Assembly: GCF_000009625.1 (NCBI RefSeq) | Contig: NC_002678.2 | Span: forward strand, 1,054,001-1,118,000 | Source of the DNA: Mesorhizobium japonicum MAFF 303099 | GTDB taxonomy: Bacteria; Pseudomonadota; Alphaproteobacteria; Rhizobiales; Rhizobiaceae | DNA: 64,000 bases | Reading direction: 5' to 3' | Shown: piece after piece, positions 27,598 to 36,047 of the stretch | Layout of the letters: each line of letters begins with the position of its first letter | Numbering within the stretch: position 1 is the first letter of the stretch | The notes under the pieces: generated by a model | The model's database searches: none | Seen by the model: the letters and a program-made list of their open reading frames with translations, nothing else | Told to the model about the DNA's origin: nothing | Program-made: the position numbers and the translations under genes

Positions 27598-28499
27598 AGA
27601 ATGTCATCCTCACCGATGGTGGCATGGGCCAGGAACTGGTCCGGCGCAGCAAATCCGAGCCGACGCCGTTGTGGTCAGCCAGGGTCCTGATCGACGAACC
27701 CGATCTGGTGCGCGACCTGCATGCCGAATTCATTCGCGCCGGCGCCCGCGTGATCACCATCAACACCTATTCGGCGACACCTGAGCGGCTAGCGCGCGAG
27801 GGTGCCGAGGACCTGTTCAAGCCGCTGCAGAAGCGCGGCATCGAATTGGCCAGGCAAGCGTGTGACGAGGCCGGCGAGGCAGCGATCGCCGGCTGCCTGT
27901 CGCCGCTTTTCGGCAGCTACGCCCCGGCGCTGACCATTTCCTATCAGGAGACGCTCGACATCTACCGCCGTATCGTTGCCGAGCAGGCGGATGGCGTCGA
28001 TCTCTTCCTCTGCGAAACCATGGCCTCGTCCGATGAGGCGCGGGCGGCCGTCACCGCGGCATCGGAAAGCGGCAAGCCGGTCTGGGTGTCGTGGACGCTC
28101 GCCGATCACGGCACGCCGCGGCTGCGCAGCGGCGAAACAATAGCCGCCGCGGCAAGCGCGCTCGATGGCCTGCCGATAGCGGCGCGGCTGCTCAACTGCT
28201 GCCGGCCGGAAACGATCGCCGCCGCCTTGCCTGAACTGATCGACCTCGGCGGCCCGGTTGGCGCCTATGCCAATGGCTTCACCTCCACGGAGGCGCTCAA
28301 GCACGGCGGTACCGTCGATGTGCTGCACGCCCGCCACGACCTCGCCCCGGACGCCTATGCCGAGCAAGCGATCGGCTGGGTGGAGGCAGGTGCTGACATC
28401 GTCGGCGGCTGCTGCGAAGTCGGACCGCCGCACATTGCCGCGCTGCGCGATCGACTGCAGCAGGACAGTTACGAAATTTCGGGGGTTTTGCATGCCTAG
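27594..28499 (+). CDS. Homocysteine S-methyltransferase family protein
   Basis: The 301-residue protein is a (beta-alpha)8 homocysteine methyltransferase of the MmuM/BHMT group. It starts ILTDGGMGQEL. The zinc-binding cysteines are all present: LLNCCRPE near residue 200 and GGCCEVGPPHI near residue 270. The family moves a methyl group from S-methylmethionine, betaine or a similar donor to homocysteine, giving methionine. Lying between two DMGDH-like enzymes, it may take the first methyl of a quaternary ammonium compound, as BHMT does with betaine; that assignment is inference. The start is chosen at 27594 because its ATG overlaps the upstream stop; in-frame codons further upstream lie inside the previous gene. 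Confidence 0.83.
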   Translation: MKNVILTDGGMGQELVRRSKSEPTPLWSARVLIDEPDLVRDLHAEFIRAGARVITINTYSATPERLAREGAEDLFKPLQKRGIELARQACDEAGEAAIAGCLSPLFGSYAPALTISYQETLDIYRRIVAEQADGVDLFLCETMASSDEARAAVTAASESGKPVWVSWTLADHGTPRLRSGETIAAAASALDGLPIAARLLNCCRPETIAAALPELIDLGGPVGAYANGFTSTEALKHGGTVDVLHARHDLAPDAYAEQAIGWVEAGADIVGGCCEVGPPHIAALRDRLQQDSYEISGVLHA

Positions 28500-29673
28500 A
28501 CCATCGTCTCGCATTTCCGGCATCGTGCCTTCGGGCAAGGATGGCTGGGAGGTTCACTTCGCTGCCTGGACGCGCAAGGAAGCCGGTGAGGACATCATCA
28601 TGCTGTCGGTCGGCGATCACGACTTCGACACGCCCTCGCAAACGATCGAGGCCTGCGTGACCGCGGTTCGCGGCAGCAACCACCACTACACCCCGCTGCC
28701 CGGCCTGCCGCGCCTGCGCCAGGCAATGGCGGCCGCCTCCAGCGCCTGCACCGGCATCGAGACGACGCCTGATCAAGTGATCGCCACGCCGGGCGGCCAG
28801 GCCGCCCTCTATGCGGCCGTGCAGGCCGTTCTCGACCAGGGCGACCATGCCATCGTGGTGGCACCCTATTATGCCACCTACCCCAACACGTTCAGCGCCG
28901 CCGGAGCCAGTTTCACCGTCGTCGAGACGCCGGCCGAAGACGGGTTTCAGCCTCGCGCCGACATGATCCGCGCGGCACTCAGGCCCAACACCCGCGCCAT
29001 CCTGATCAACACGCCGAACAATCCGACGGGTGCGGTCTATTCGCGCGAGCGGCTGGAACAGCTGGCGCAAATCTGCCGCGAGCATGACCTCTGGCTGCTG
29101 TCTGACGAGGTCTACTGGACGCTGGGTGGCGGCGAGCATGTCTCGCCACGCTCGCTGCCCGGCATGGCAGAGCGCACGCTGGTCATCAATTCCATGTCCA
29201 AGAGCCACGGCATGACCGGCTGGCGCATGGGCTGGCTGACCGGTCCGCAGGACATGATCACGCTGCTCATCAACCTCAATCTGGTGACGACCTACGGCTT
29301 GCCGGCCTTCATCTCGATTGCCTGCGCCGAGGCGCTCGAGAACCGTTACGGCGTCAAGGAGATCGCCGAGCGCTATGCGGCGCGCCGGACCGTCCTGCTG
29401 GATGCCGTGCGCGGCATGAACAATGTCAGCGTGCGCGGTTCCGAAGGCGGCATGTATGTCATGCTCGACATATCCGATGTCGAGCCGGACGACGAGAAAT
29501 TCGCCTGGGCCCTTCTCGACCAGGAGAAGGTCGGCGTGATGCCCGGCTCCAGCTTCGGCGAAGCGGCCGCCGGCCACATCCGCATCAGCCTCTGCCAGCC
29601 GGAGCCCGTACTGCAGGAGGCCGCCGCTCGGCTGCGCCGTTTTGCTTCCACCTATCGCCGCGAGGCCGCATGA
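28492..29673 (+). CDS. Class I/II PLP aminotransferase
   Basis: The 393-residue protein is an aspartate-aminotransferase-fold enzyme. The sequence shows the NTPNNPTG segment, then LLSDEVYW with the pyridine-binding Asp, and SMSKSHGMTGWRMGW with the Schiff-base lysine near residue 237. The C-terminal arginine for the substrate carboxylate fits HIRISLC. The ATG at 28492 overlaps the last 8 bases of the methyltransferase gene. The operon context suggests transamination of the demethylated amino acid or of an intermediate, but the substrate cannot be told from sequence. Confidence 0.84.
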   Translation: MPRPSSRISGIVPSGKDGWEVHFAAWTRKEAGEDIIMLSVGDHDFDTPSQTIEACVTAVRGSNHHYTPLPGLPRLRQAMAAASSACTGIETTPDQVIATPGGQAALYAAVQAVLDQGDHAIVVAPYYATYPNTFSAAGASFTVVETPAEDGFQPRADMIRAALRPNTRAILINTPNNPTGAVYSRERLEQLAQICREHDLWLLSDEVYWTLGGGEHVSPRSLPGMAERTLVINSMSKSHGMTGWRMGWLTGPQDMITLLINLNLVTTYGLPAFISIACAEALENRYGVKEIAERYAARRTVLLDAVRGMNNVSVRGSEGGMYVMLDISDVEPDDEKFAWALLDQEKVGVMPGSSFGEAAAGHIRISLCQPEPVLQEAAARLRRFASTYRREAA

Positions 29674-32117
29674 CCAGGACCATCCCCACCAAGGCCCGCG
29701 CGGTGATCATCGGCGGCGGCGTTTCCGGCTGTTCGGTCGCCTACCATCTGGCCAAGCTCGGCTGGACCGATATCGTGCTCCTGGAACGCAAGCAGCTGAC
29801 CTCGGGCACGACCTGGCATGCTGCCGGCCTGATCGGTCAGTTGCGCGGCTCGCAGAACATGACGCGGCTGGCGAAATATTCGGCCGACCTCTACGTCAAG
29901 CTGGAAGCCGAGACCGAGGTCGGCACCGGCATGCGCCAGGTCGGCTCGATCACGGTCGCGCTGACCGAGGAGCGCAAGCACGAGATCTACCGGCAGGCGT
30001 CGCTGGCGCGTGCCTTCGACGTCGATGTGCGCGAGATTTCGCCGAATGAAGTCAAAGAGATGTATCCGCATCTCAATGTATCAGACGTCGTCGGCGCCGT
30101 GCATCTGCCGCTCGACGGCCAGTGCGACCCCGCCAACATCGCCATGGCGCTGGCCAAAGGCGCACGCCAGCGCGGCGCCACCATCGTCGAGAATGTGAAG
30201 GTCACCAAGGTCCACACCAGGGATGGTCGCGTTACAGGCGTGTCCTGGGCGCAGGGTGACGAACAAGGCATGATCGAGGCCGACATTGTCGTCAACTGCG
30301 CCGGCATGTGGGCGCGTGAATTGGGCGCCCAGAACGGCGTCACCATCCCGCTGCACGCCTGCGAGCATTTTTATCTCGTCACCGAGCCGATCCCCGGCCT
30401 CAGCCGACTGCCGGTGCTGCGTGTACCGGACGAGTGCGCCTACTACAAGGAAGACGCCGGCAAGATGATGCTCGGCGCCTTCGAGCCGGTGGCCAAGCCA
30501 TGGGGCATGGACGGCATCCGCGAGGATTTCTGCTTCGACCAGTTGCCCGAAGATATGGACCATTTCGAACCGATCCTCGAAATGGGTGTCAACCGCATGC
30601 CGATGCTGGCGACCGCCGGCATCCACACCTTCTTCAACGGCCCCGAAAGTTTCACGCCGGACGACCGCTACTATCTCGGCGAGGCGCCGGAACTGCGGGG
30701 CTACTGGATGGCGACCGGCTACAATTCGATCGGCATCGTCTCCTCCGGCGGCGCCGGCATGGCGCTGGCGCAGTGGATCAACGATGGCGAAGCGCCGTTC
30801 GACCTCTGGGAAGTCGACATCCGCCGCGCCCAGCCGTTCCAGAAGAACCGCCGCTATCTCAAACAGCGCGTCTCCGAAACGCTCGGACTGCTTTACGCCG
30901 ACCATTTCCCCTATCGGCAGATGGCGACATCGCGTGGCGTGCGCCGCTCGCCCCTGCATGAGCACCTGAAGGCGCGCGGTGCCGTGTTCGGCGAGGTCGC
31001 CGGCTGGGAGCGCGCCAACTGGTTCGCACGGGAGGGCCAGGAGCGCGAGTACCGCTATTCCTGGAAGCGGCAGAACTGGTTCGACAACCAGCGCGAGGAG
31101 CATCTGGCGGTCCGCAACAAGGTCGGTCTGTTCGACATGACCTCGTTCGGCAAGATCCGCGTCGAGGGTCGCGATGCCTGCGCTTTCCTGCAAAGGCTGT
31201 GCGCCAACGACATGGACGTGGCGCCGGGCAAGATCATCTACACGCAAATGCTCAACCAGCGCGGCGGCATCGAGAGCGATCTCACCGTGTCCAGGCTTTC
31301 GGATACGGCCTACTTCCTCGTTGTGCCCGGTGCCACGCTGCAGCGCGATCTGGCTTGGCTGCGCCGGCATGTCGGTGAAGAGTTCGTGGTCATCACCGAT
31401 GTTACGGCGGCTGAAAGCGTGCTCTGCCTGATGGGTCCGGATGCGCGAAAGCTGATCCAGAAAGTCAGTCCCAACGATTTCTCCAACGAGAACAACCCGT
31501 TCGGCACGTTCCAGGAGATCGAGATCGGCATGGGGCTGGCCCGCGCCCACCGCGTCACCTATGTCGGCGAACTCGGCTGGGAGCTCTATGTCTCGACCGA
31601 CCAGGCGGCACATATCTTCGAGGCGATCGACGAGGCCGGCGCCGATGTCGGCCTGAAACTCTGCGGCCTGCACACGCTGGATTCCTGCCGTATCGAAAAG
31701 GCTTTCCGGCATTTCGGCCACGACATCACCGACGAGGACAATGTGCTGGAAGCAGGCCTCGGCTTCGCGGTGAAGACGGCCAAGGGTGATTTCATCGGTC
31801 GCGATGCCGTGCTGAAGAAGAAAGACGCCGGATTGAACCGCCGGCTGGTCCAGTTCCGGCTGAAAGACCCGCAGCCCCTGCTCTTCCACAATGAAGCCAT
31901 CCTGCGCGACGGTAGGATCGTCGGCCCGATCACCTCGGGCAATTACGGCCACCACCTCGGCGGCGCCATTGGGCTCGGCTATGTGCCGTGCCCGGGCGAG
32001 AGCGAGGCGGATGTGCTGGCCTCATCCTACGAGATCGAGATCGCCGGCGAACGGTTTGCGGCGGAGGCCTCGCTGAAGCCGATGTATGATCCGAAGGCGG
32101 AAAGGGTGAAGATGTAG
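29670..32117 (+). CDS. DMGDH-like FAD and folate protein (C)
   Basis: The 815-residue paralogue of the protein at 25144 has VIIGGGVSGCSVAYHLA at residues 12-28 and TTWHAAG at 47-53 with the predicted flavinylated histidine. Folate-binding GcvT domains lie in the second half (MTSFGKIRVEG, TYVGELGWELYV), ending with a YGHHLGGAIGLGYVP GcvT C-terminal segment. The first four bases overlap the aminotransferase stop. It is the last gene of the operon; a strong 11 bp hairpin from a palindromic repeat follows at once and may terminate transcription. TTWHAAGLIGQ makes it the one closest to classical dimethylglycine/sarcosine dehydrogenases. Confidence 0.86.
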   Translation: MTRTIPTKARAVIIGGGVSGCSVAYHLAKLGWTDIVLLERKQLTSGTTWHAAGLIGQLRGSQNMTRLAKYSADLYVKLEAETEVGTGMRQVGSITVALTEERKHEIYRQASLARAFDVDVREISPNEVKEMYPHLNVSDVVGAVHLPLDGQCDPANIAMALAKGARQRGATIVENVKVTKVHTRDGRVTGVSWAQGDEQGMIEADIVVNCAGMWARELGAQNGVTIPLHACEHFYLVTEPIPGLSRLPVLRVPDECAYYKEDAGKMMLGAFEPVAKPWGMDGIREDFCFDQLPEDMDHFEPILEMGVNRMPMLATAGIHTFFNGPESFTPDDRYYLGEAPELRGYWMATGYNSIGIVSSGGAGMALAQWINDGEAPFDLWEVDIRRAQPFQKNRRYLKQRVSETLGLLYADHFPYRQMATSRGVRRSPLHEHLKARGAVFGEVAGWERANWFAREGQEREYRYSWKRQNWFDNQREEHLAVRNKVGLFDMTSFGKIRVEGRDACAFLQRLCANDMDVAPGKIIYTQMLNQRGGIESDLTVSRLSDTAYFLVVPGATLQRDLAWLRRHVGEEFVVITDVTAAESVLCLMGPDARKLIQKVSPNDFSNENNPFGTFQEIEIGMGLARAHRVTYVGELGWELYVSTDQAAHIFEAIDEAGADVGLKLCGLHTLDSCRIEKAFRHFGHDITDEDNVLEAGLGFAVKTAKGDFIGRDAVLKKKDAGLNRRLVQFRLKDPQPLLFHNEAILRDGRIVGPITSGNYGHHLGGAIGLGYVPCPGESEADVLASSYEIEIAGERFAAEASLKPMYDPKAERVKM

Positions 32118-32178
32118 CCCTCCACCTTCTCCGCTTGTGGGAGAAGGTGGATCGGCGCGTAGCGCCGAGACGGATGAG
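32118..32178. repeat. Left half of a rhizobial palindromic repeat, cut by IS110
   Basis: It contains two perfect hairpins: CCACCTTCTCC (32122-32132) with GGAGAAGGTGG (32140-32150), and TCGGCGC (32152-32158) with GCGCCGA (32162-32168). It ends in CGGATGAG at 32171-32178, exactly where the IS110 element begins. The first hairpin lies 4 bases after the stop of the upstream operon and may act as its terminator. The continuation of the repeat is found at 33325. Confidence 0.75.
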
Positions 32179-32193
32179 CGACTATCTGAGGTG

Positions 32194-33129
32194 TCAAGTT
32201 GCATTTGCGAATTCGTTACGCGCGTCGCGTGCTTTTGCATTGAGAATGACGAGCAGCTTGCGGGCGAGCGCAATGCGGATGACCATTTTCTCCTTTCCGG
32301 CAGTCTGCAACCGTTGCTTGAAAGCTGCCAGATGCGGATCATATTTGGCAACGATGCTGGCAACGAGAAAGAGGACGCCGCGCGGCCCTGCCCGACCGCC
32401 GCGCACTGGTCTTCGACCGCTGCGCTTGCCACTGTCATTGGCGATCGGCGCCAGGCCGGCCAACTTGGCGATGGCCTTGTTGGAGAGGATGCCGATCTCC
32501 GGCAACTGCGCCATCAGCCGCGCCACGGTGCGAGAGGCAACACCCTTGAGCGAGCGGAAGGCTCGGTCGAGGCATGCCCACAGCGGATCGTCATCGATGA
32601 GCGTGGCGATCTCACCTTCGAGCCTGCGGCTCTGGCGCGCAAGCAGCGCGATCACTTCATCGAGGCTGGCGATAGTTTCGGCGTCGGCGGTGCTCTTGCG
32701 CTGCTTTTGAATGGTGAGATCTCCTCCCACCTGGGAAAGCCGCGCAACCAGCGCCTTGAGCCGCTGCTGGGCCGCGCTCGGCGGCGGCGTCGGCTTGAGC
32801 CGCTTGACGGCACCATAACGGGCAATCACGGCGGCATCGATTCTGTCGGTCTTCTCCAGGAAACCCATTGCCTCGGCGAAGTAGCGAACGCTCCTCGCGT
32901 TGGCCATGCCGCAGGGTTGGCCCATCTCCCACAAGAGCAGGAAGGCCAGCCGTTCGTAGCCGCCACTGGCCTCCATGATGACGAGTTCGACATCATGGTT
33001 CTGACACCAGGCGGCCAGATCGGCGATGCCTGCCGCATCGTTGGCGAAGCGGTTTGCCGCTCCCATCGGCTCGATATGGGCGTCGAGCCAGTCTTTCGAA
33101 ATATCTATTCCACAGAGGGTCGTGTTCAC
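32194..33129 (-). CDS. IS110-family transposase (DEDD recombinase)
   Basis: The 311-residue protein starts MNTTLCGIDISKDWLDAH, the RuvC-like DEDD domain. Its acidic residues also appear in VIMEASGGYE and KTDRIDAAVIA. A central coiled-coil region follows, then the C-terminal Tnp_20 domain with LKGVASRTVARLMAQLPEIG and the serine-containing NDSGKRSGRR region. The GTG at 33129 is chosen as start because AAGGCAGG stands 6 bases before it. A longer TTG start at 33162 is possible but would run into the guide region of the bridge RNA. Length and domain order are normal for the family. No frameshift is visible. Confidence 0.88.
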   Translation of the reverse strand: MNTTLCGIDISKDWLDAHIEPMGAANRFANDAAGIADLAAWCQNHDVELVIMEASGGYERLAFLLLWEMGQPCGMANARSVRYFAEAMGFLEKTDRIDAAVIARYGAVKRLKPTPPPSAAQQRLKALVARLSQVGGDLTIQKQRKSTADAETIASLDEVIALLARQSRRLEGEIATLIDDDPLWACLDRAFRSLKGVASRTVARLMAQLPEIGILSNKAIAKLAGLAPIANDSGKRSGRRPVRGGRAGPRGVLFLVASIVAKYDPHLAAFKQRLQTAGKEKMVIRIALARKLLVILNAKARDARNEFANAT

Positions 33130-33134
33130 GGTAA

Positions 33135-33310
33135 CCTGCCTTGTGCGTGCGATTGGAGCCAAGCGACTATTCGGTCGTGCGTGACGAAGACGAAGATCCC
33201 AGGCTCATCCACGGTTGTAGCCGCAGGGGTGTCGGGCGACTTCGCCAAGCCTCGAATCGGATGGCCGTCCGGTTCGAGGCTCAGTCGCTTCCATCGCACA
33301 AAGTCTCCTC
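33135..33310 (-). ncRNA. Probable IS110 bridge RNA
   Basis: This is the non-coding 5' end of the element on the transposase strand. An 8 bp stem GCCTCGAA/TTCGAGGC comes first. Then come CACCCCT (plus positions 33225-33231), the same as the left target flank with its CT core, and GGATGAG (33204-33210), complementary to the right target flank CTCATCC. Further on are ATAGTCGCT (33162-33170), the same as the element's right end plus core, and ACAAG (33140-33144), complementary to the start of its left end. This is the order and polarity of the target-binding and donor-binding loops known from IS621-type bridge RNAs. RNA ends are estimated. Confidence 0.75.
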
Positions 33311-33324
33311 CGTGCAGATACAAG

Positions 33325-33457
33325 GGGTGCGCGACAAAGCGCAGCGTGAAAAGATCGAAGGATCTCAAGCGCTTATTACTGCAAAGCAGAGATCCTTCAC
33401 GCACCCCTCATCCGACCTCGCTTCGCGAGGCCACCTTCTCCCACAAGGGGAGAAGGG
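33325..33457. repeat. Right part of the palindromic repeat
   Basis: It resumes with GGGTGCG (33325-33331). It then holds a 10 bp hairpin GAAGGATCTC (33357-33366) with GAGATCCTTC (33389-33398), the intact arm CGCACCCCTCATCCG (33400-33414), a small TCGC/GCGA hairpin, and CCTTCTCCC (33434-33442) with GGGAGAAGG (33448-33456). Together with 32118-32178 it forms a palindrome-of-palindromes of about 195 bases. The last hairpin lies 16 bases past the stop at 33473 and can serve as terminator of the minus-strand operon. I see no coding sequence in it. Confidence 0.7.
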
Positions 33458-33472
33458 AAAGTCGCGCATCGC

Positions 33473-34060
33473 TCAAAACCGCTCCAACCTCGTCCGCACC
33501 TTCGCCAGAAACGCCGCCCGCGTCTTTGGCGTCGAGGCGTCCATCAGATAGTGCGCCAGGAAGAACGTGCTGCAGCGTCGCGCGCACAATGCCCGCATGC
33601 CGCGCAGCAAGGTCTTGCGCCCGGGCTGGCCGACGACGACGCTCCACCAGGTCGGCGCGCCGCAAGTGGTGATGACGCCGACCTTGGTGACATGCGTCAT
33701 CAGCGATTTGATCCGCCCCTTGCCCGCCGGCAGTTTGAAGGCGACGTCCGTCGCCCACACCCGGTCGAGCCAGCCCTTCAGCATCGCCGGCAGCCCGTAC
33801 CACCAGGTCGGATAGACGAACAGGATCGCTTCGGCCCATGCCAGCAGTTCGAAATGCGGCTTCAGCGCCGGGTCCTGCGGCGCCTGATTGTTGTAAGTGC
33901 GCCGCTCGTCGCAGCCCATCACCGGGTCGAATTTCTCGGCATAGAGGTCGAGCAGCCGCACCTGGCAGCCCCTGGCCTTGAGCACATCCAGAGCGGTGTC
34001 GCGGATTGCCGCGCAAAAGCTTTCCGGCACCGGATGGCAATAGACCACGAGGACACGCAT
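33473..34060 (-). CDS. NAD(P)H quinone reductase-like flavodoxin-fold protein (1)
   Basis: The 195-residue protein has the Flavodoxin_2 (NQO1/MdaB/KefF) pattern: VLVVYCHPVPESFCAAI for the flavin phosphate site, LFVYPTWWYGLPAMLKGWLD at residues 80-99, and GVITTCGAP further on. It should bind FMN or FAD and reduce a quinone or similar acceptor with NAD(P)H in the cytoplasm. It is the last gene of an eight-gene minus-strand operon and overlaps the stop of the paralogue upstream by one base (TGATG). Its C-terminus is a little longer and more basic than that of its neighbour. Confidence 0.8.
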   Translation of the reverse strand: MRVLVVYCHPVPESFCAAIRDTALDVLKARGCQVRLLDLYAEKFDPVMGCDERRTYNNQAPQDPALKPHFELLAWAEAILFVYPTWWYGLPAMLKGWLDRVWATDVAFKLPAGKGRIKSLMTHVTKVGVITTCGAPTWWSVVVGQPGRKTLLRGMRALCARRCSTFFLAHYLMDASTPKTRAAFLAKVRTRLERF

Positions 34061-34641
34061 CAGAATGCATCCATGCTCGCCGCAACCTTCGTCATGAAGG
34101 ATTTTCGCGTTTGGTCGGTCGACAGGTTCATCGCGTAATGCGCGAGATAAGTCACCGGCGCGCGGGGCTTTACTGTGGCGCGCAGCATGCGCTTGACCAA
34201 CCTGCGTGGCGGATCGCCCATCACCATGGCGCGGAACCGGCTGCCGCCATAGGTGGTGACGGCCGCGACCTTACGGATGTTGTGCAGCGACGGCTGCACC
34301 TTGCCGTCGACCAGCCTGAACGACACGCCGGGCAGGAAGACGCGGTCGAAAAAACCCTTGAGGATCGCCGGAAAGCCGTAGTTCCAGACCGGATAGGAAA
34401 GCACCAGCGCCTCGGCACGCAGCAGGCGCTCGACATAAGGCGACGCCGGGTCCGCGGCGCCGCGCTGGTTGTGATAATCCAGCCGCTCCTGGCGCATCAG
34501 CCGCGGGTCGAAATCCTCGGCATAGAGGTCACAGTCATCGATCGTATGGCCCGCTGCGGTCAGCCGCTCGACGATCAACCGGTGCAGGCCGGCATTGAAG
34601 CTGGTCTCGACCGGATGGGCGTAGAGGACGAGGATGTTCAT
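34060..34641 (-). CDS. NAD(P)H quinone reductase-like flavodoxin-fold protein (2)
   Basis: The 193-residue paralogue of the gene downstream shows ILVLYAHPVETSFNAGLH and LVLSYPVWNYGFPAILKGF. GVITT of the first protein corresponds here to AAVTTYGGS. The tandem pair probably arose by duplication. Both genes are joined to the flavoprotein gene upstream by one-base TGATG overlaps. They could recycle electrons from the flavoprotein dehydrogenase in the same operon or detoxify a reactive intermediate; this is inference from context. Confidence 0.8.
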   Translation of the reverse strand: MNILVLYAHPVETSFNAGLHRLIVERLTAAGHTIDDCDLYAEDFDPRLMRQERLDYHNQRGAADPASPYVERLLRAEALVLSYPVWNYGFPAILKGFFDRVFLPGVSFRLVDGKVQPSLHNIRKVAAVTTYGGSRFRAMVMGDPPRRLVKRMLRATVKPRAPVTYLAHYAMNLSTDQTRKSFMTKVAASMDAF

Positions 34642-36047
34642 CAGCCTGCCTTTTGCAGCCCCTTGAACAAAAAAGTCCGGCCGGAACGATAGTCATAGTC
34701 CGGATTTTCCCAGGCGATCATCTTGCCGGGATTGAGCAGGCCTTGCGGGTCGGTCTCGCGCTTGAAGGCGAGTTGCACGGCATCCGTCTGCTTCATGCCA
34801 CCCTCCTCCAGCGTGTAGCGATGCGGGTTGAAGATCGGGCAGCCATTTTCCTCATGCAGGCGCACGATCTCGTCAAGCCGCGCCTCGGTGGTGAATTTTA
34901 CCAGCGGCAGGCCGAAACAGGTGATGTTGCCGTCCAGCCGCACGAATTCGAGATGCGAGAACACTTCGCCGGGAAACATCGCATCCATTTTCTCGACCAG
35001 CGCCAGCTGGTTGGGAAAGGGATAGAGCGACTGCAGATAGGTGATGTCGGGATCGACGCGCAGCGCCCTCAGCGTCGTGTGGTTCCAGGCCAGCTCATAG
35101 GCCGGCGGCAGGCCTTTCTTCTCCTCGGGCGTCGCGGTGGCGGCGTTGAAGATCACCTCGCCGCCGGCGCGCCGGGTGAAGGCGAAGAAAGCATCCAGCC
35201 CGTGCTGCGCCACCATGACGACGCAGATGCTTTGCCCCTCCCTGAAAAACTTCTGGTGGCGCTTGAAATAGAGCTGCGGCACAGGCGCGGCGATCGGCGT
35301 GATCAGCTTGGTCAGGATGCCGTCCTGGCAGGCCAGCGCATTGCCGTAGCGTGCCGCGTCCATGAAGGCACCGAAGCCGACAATGACGTCAACCCAGTCA
35401 TAGGCCGCCGTCAGCGGCATCTCGACTTCGGTGATGATGCCGTTGGTGCCGTAGGCGTGGGTCACCTTGTGCAAATCCTCGCCGGTGAGTTCGAGCGCCT
35501 TCGGCTCGGCCTCCATCGTCACCACGCGCAGGCGCAGCACATTGCCGAAATCGCGCAACCCGCCGAAATTGATCGAACCGACGCCGCCCGAGCCGCCGGC
35601 GATGAAGCCGCCGATCGAGGCGGTGTTGTAGGTCGAGGGCGACAGCCGAAGCTCCTGCCCGGAATGCGCACGTGTTGCCTTGTCGATATCGGCCAGAATA
35701 GCACCAGGCCCGGTCACCACGCGCCCCGGCGCGATCGACTTGATCTCGTTCATCTCGGCAAGGTTCAGCACCACGCCGCCCGACAAGGGCATCGCCTGGC
35801 CGTAATTGCCCGTGCCGCTGCCGCGCGGCGTCACCGGCACGCCATGCCGGTGACAGGCGGCGAGCACGCGGATCAACTCGGCCTCGGTCTTCGGCGTCAC
35901 GATCAGGTCGCCGGTGACATGGTCGAGTTGTTGTTTCAGCACCGGGCTGTACCAGTAGAAATCGCGGCTCTTCTGCTGGACGATGGCCGGATTGTCGTCG
36001 AGCTTTATCCCGTCGAGATCGCGTTTGAGCGCCGAAACGTCCATCAT
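34641..36047 (-). CDS. FAD-binding (GlcD-like) dehydrogenase
   Basis: The 468-residue protein has an FAD_binding_4 (PCMH) domain: VTPRGSGTGNYGQAMPLSGG near residues 77-96, and later ASIGGFIAGGSGGVGSINFG. A C-terminal FAD-oxidase domain follows (RYTLEEGGMKQTD near residue 420). This resembles glycolate, D-lactate and D-2-hydroxyglutarate dehydrogenases. The substrate would be a 2-hydroxy acid or another reduced carbon set free by the amidohydrolases of the cluster. The start codon overlaps the stop of the deaminase gene (ATGA). There is no iron-sulfur or GlcE/GlcF partner nearby, so it may pass electrons to a quinone or to the reductases encoded downstream. Confidence 0.8.
   Translation of the reverse strand: MMDVSALKRDLDGIKLDDNPAIVQQKSRDFYWYSPVLKQQLDHVTGDLIVTPKTEAELIRVLAACHRHGVPVTPRGSGTGNYGQAMPLSGGVVLNLAEMNEIKSIAPGRVVTGPGAILADIDKATRAHSGQELRLSPSTYNTASIGGFIAGGSGGVGSINFGGLRDFGNVLRLRVVTMEAEPKALELTGEDLHKVTHAYGTNGIITEVEMPLTAAYDWVDVIVGFGAFMDAARYGNALACQDGILTKLITPIAAPVPQLYFKRHQKFFREGQSICVVMVAQHGLDAFFAFTRRAGGEVIFNAATATPEEKKGLPPAYELAWNHTTLRALRVDPDITYLQSLYPFPNQLALVEKMDAMFPGEVFSHLEFVRLDGNITCFGLPLVKFTTEARLDEIVRLHEENGCPIFNPHRYTLEEGGMKQTDAVQLAFKRETDPQGLLNPGKMIAWENPDYDYRSGRTFLFKGLQKAG

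Larger units (their letters stand above)
32179..33322 (-). mobile_element. IS110-family insertion sequence, apparently complete
   Basis: The boundaries come from the host repeat. CGGATGAG before the element and GGGTGCG after it join to CGGATGAGGGGTGCG, the exact reverse complement of the intact arm at 33400-33414. AG (CT on the transposase strand) flanks both ends, at 32177-32178 and 33323-33324, as expected for recombination at a dinucleotide core. The element is 1144 bp. It has no terminal inverted repeats, which is normal for IS110. It has one transposase gene, 15 bases after it, and about 193 non-coding bases before it that hold a probable bridge RNA. Nothing looks broken, so it may be active. 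Confidence 0.85.

Noticed and set aside
33357..33398. The 10 bp hairpin GAAGGATCTC/GAGATCCTTC as part of the IS110 bridge RNA
   Set aside because: The reconstructed junction puts the element's end at 33322, so this hairpin belongs to the host palindrome.
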